Made by a program: the position numbers and the translations under genes | In this document: piece by piece, positions 10,260 to 11,607 of the stretch | Numbering within the stretch: the stretch's first letter is position 1 | Layout: each line of letters begins with the position of its first letter | Assembly: GCA_963656085.1 (NCBI GenBank) | Contig: CAVKHV010000051.1 | Span: forward strand, 1 to 11,607 | Direction of reading: 5' to 3' | From: CAVALG01 sp963656085 | Lineage (GTDB): Bacteria; Bacillota; Clostridia; Oscillospirales; Acutalibacteraceae | DNA: 11,607 nt | The notes under the pieces: model-generated | What the model was told of the DNA's origin: nothing | Databases searched by the model: none | The model's input: only the letters and a program-made list of their open reading frames with translations

Positions 10260-11607
10260 TTATTCTATCGGGAATTTATCTATAATCTGTGCGTTGTATT
10301 GCAGAAGCAGTATGGCGTCTTTTGTATTAACCGATCCGTCGCCGTTAAGGTCGCCGGCTATAATTTGCGAGCCTGTCAGCAATTCCACCTCGGCATTGTG
10401 CCGAAGAATTGCGATTGCGTCTTTTATGGTAACCCCGCCGTCACCGTTTACGTCGCCGAGTTTTACGGTAAACTGCATAATTTTAAAGTCAATATCATTT
10501 TCCAAAGCGTATTTATGCGCTGTGCTGTTTTTGGTTGTTCTTATGGTTACAAGATAGGAACCGCCAAAAGCATCGTCAGCTATATTTGTAACACTTTCAG
10601 GTATTACTATGTTTTTTAACCTTTTGCAATCTTCAAATGATTTGTTGCCTATGATTATTACACCGTTGGGCACAGTTACGCTTGTAAGTCCTTCACAACC
10701 GCCAAATGCAGAATCGCCTATGCTTGTCACGCTATCGGGTATGGTTACATTTTCAAGCGTACTTTTGCATACAACCATTGCAGAAGTTACTGTTTTTGAG
10801 CCGTCAGCTATTATAAGTTCTTTTATTTTGCAATTTTCAAATGCCCACCAGCCTATCTCGGTCACACTGTCGGGTATGGTCACACTTATAAGACTTGTAC
10901 AGCCGTCAAATGCATGATCGCCTATGCTTGTTACACTATCGGGTATGCTTATACTTGTAAGTCCAGTGCAACCTCCAAACGCCCCATCACCTATGCTTGT
11001 CACACCGGCAGGGATTATAAACCCGCCTGTTTTAATCCCGGGTAAACTTAGTAACTCCGTCTTATCCTTGTTATACAGAACACCGTTAACAGAACAATAC
11101 TTTTTATTATTTATATCCACTTTGATTTCCATAAGATTTGTACATCCGGAAAATACAGAATTTCCTATATCTTTTACCCTTTCCGGTATGGTGATATCTG
11201 CAAGATTCGTGCAACCTGAAAAGGCAGAAGAACCTATAGCCCTTAAACTGTCTGGTAAAGTTACAGACGTCAGTGCCGTGCAGTTGCAGAATGCGTAATC
11301 TCCTATTTCTACCACGCTGTCAGGTATAAACACGCTTGTGAGTTCCGTACAACCGTAAAAAGCCGATTCGCTTATGTTTGTTACATTTTCCTCAATTGTC
11401 ACAGACGTAAACCCGTGCTTATTCCACGTTGCCGACCCCATTCTTCCGTTTCCGCTTATAATAAGTTGTGCATCTTCAATTCTCCATGTACAATCGCCCG
11501 ATACGCCCTCGGTAGCGCCGCTGCTGTCGCTGCCGCCGCTCTGCTTAGGAGTATCAAGTTCCGCAAGAGTTTTTACGGTTTTTCCGGTAAGCGCCTTAAC
11601 GGTCGGC
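10260..11607 (-). CDS. BspA-type leucine-rich-repeat protein with C-terminal dockerin (partial)
   Basis: The frame stays open through the right edge, so the gene's start and any signal peptide lie outside the window. The first visible methionine (11441) is internal: upstream codons read a serine/glycine-rich linker, then CTWRIEDAQLIISGNG, the strand that usually introduces these repeats. About ten LRR_5 repeats of 23 residues follow, with consensus AFxGCTxLTSVTIPDSVTxIG, interrupted by an island (CSVNGVLYNKDKTELLSLPG) typical of the family. The last ~65 residues form a type I dockerin with two calcium-binding segments, DVNGDGGVTIKDAIAILRH and DLNGDGSVNTKDAILLLQY. Such proteins are exported. 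The repeats are thought to bind surfaces or proteins, and the dockerin docks to a cohesin, suggesting cellulosome-like or cell-wall attachment. No cohesin gene is in the window. Confidence 0.93.
   Translation of the reverse strand, partial: PTVKALTGKTVKTLAELDTPKQSGGSDSSGATEGVSGDCTWRIEDAQLIISGNGRMGSATWNKHGFTSVTIEENVTNISESAFYGCTELTSVFIPDSVVEIGDYAFCNCTALTSVTLPDSLRAIGSSAFSGCTNLADITIPERVKDIGNSVFSGCTNLMEIKVDINNKKYCSVNGVLYNKDKTELLSLPGIKTGGFIIPAGVTSIGDGAFGGCTGLTSISIPDSVTSIGDHAFDGCTSLISVTIPDSVTEIGWWAFENCKIKELIIADGSKTVTSAMVVCKSTLENVTIPDSVTSIGDSAFGGCEGLTSVTVPNGVIIIGNKSFEDCKRLKNIVIPESVTNIADDAFGGSYLVTIRTTKNSTAHKYALENDIDFKIMQFTVKLGDVNGDGGVTIKDAIAILRHNAEVELLTGSQIIAGDLNGDGSVNTKDAILLLQYNAQIIDKFPIE

Noticed and set aside
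10294..11298. Several plus-strand open frames opposite the leucine-rich-repeat gene
   Set aside because: They mirror the 69-base repeat of the minus-strand gene and have no independent support.

Overview
The window looks like the chromosome of a Clostridia-class Firmicute, probably Oscillospiraceae/Ruminococcus-like. The evidence is strong AGGAGG-type ribosome sites with GTG and TTG starts, a sporulation regulator (spoVT) fragment, clostridial mobilization genes, and a BspA-type leucine-rich surface protein ending in a type I dockerin. The species cannot be named from the sequence.

Positions 1 to about 6240 are the right-hand part of an integrated mobilizable element whose left end lies before the window. 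From left to right it holds: a terminator of an upstream gene; about 450 bases without a convincing gene; a candidate transfer origin (about 640-757); a MobC-like accessory protein overlapping a MOBP-type relaxase; a small uncharacterised protein; a convergent AAA/DUF4143 ATPase that looks like cargo; and a divergently transcribed large serine recombinase. The ATPase and recombinase genes share a control region with good promoters on both strands and two matching palindromes.

The main observation is at the right end. The recombinase frame does not stop at the element boundary. It runs in frame into the last ~150 codons of spoVT: the end of the AbrB-like domain, the linker and the complete C-terminal GAF domain. 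The element therefore appears to have inserted into spoVT around codon 29, removing its start and giving its recombinase a host-derived SpoVT tail. Precise excision would restore spoVT, as for the known intervening elements in sigK (skin). It would also change the recombinase C-terminus.

Positions 6690-11607 are ordinary chromosome: a MecA-like adaptor gene just after spoVT; glucuronate isomerase uxaC on the minus strand, divergent from an AraC-family regulator that probably controls it; an inverted-repeat, MITE-like intergenic sequence (about 9877-10102); a strong hairpin; and the 3' part of a minus-strand gene for a leucine-rich-repeat plus dockerin protein that runs off the right edge.
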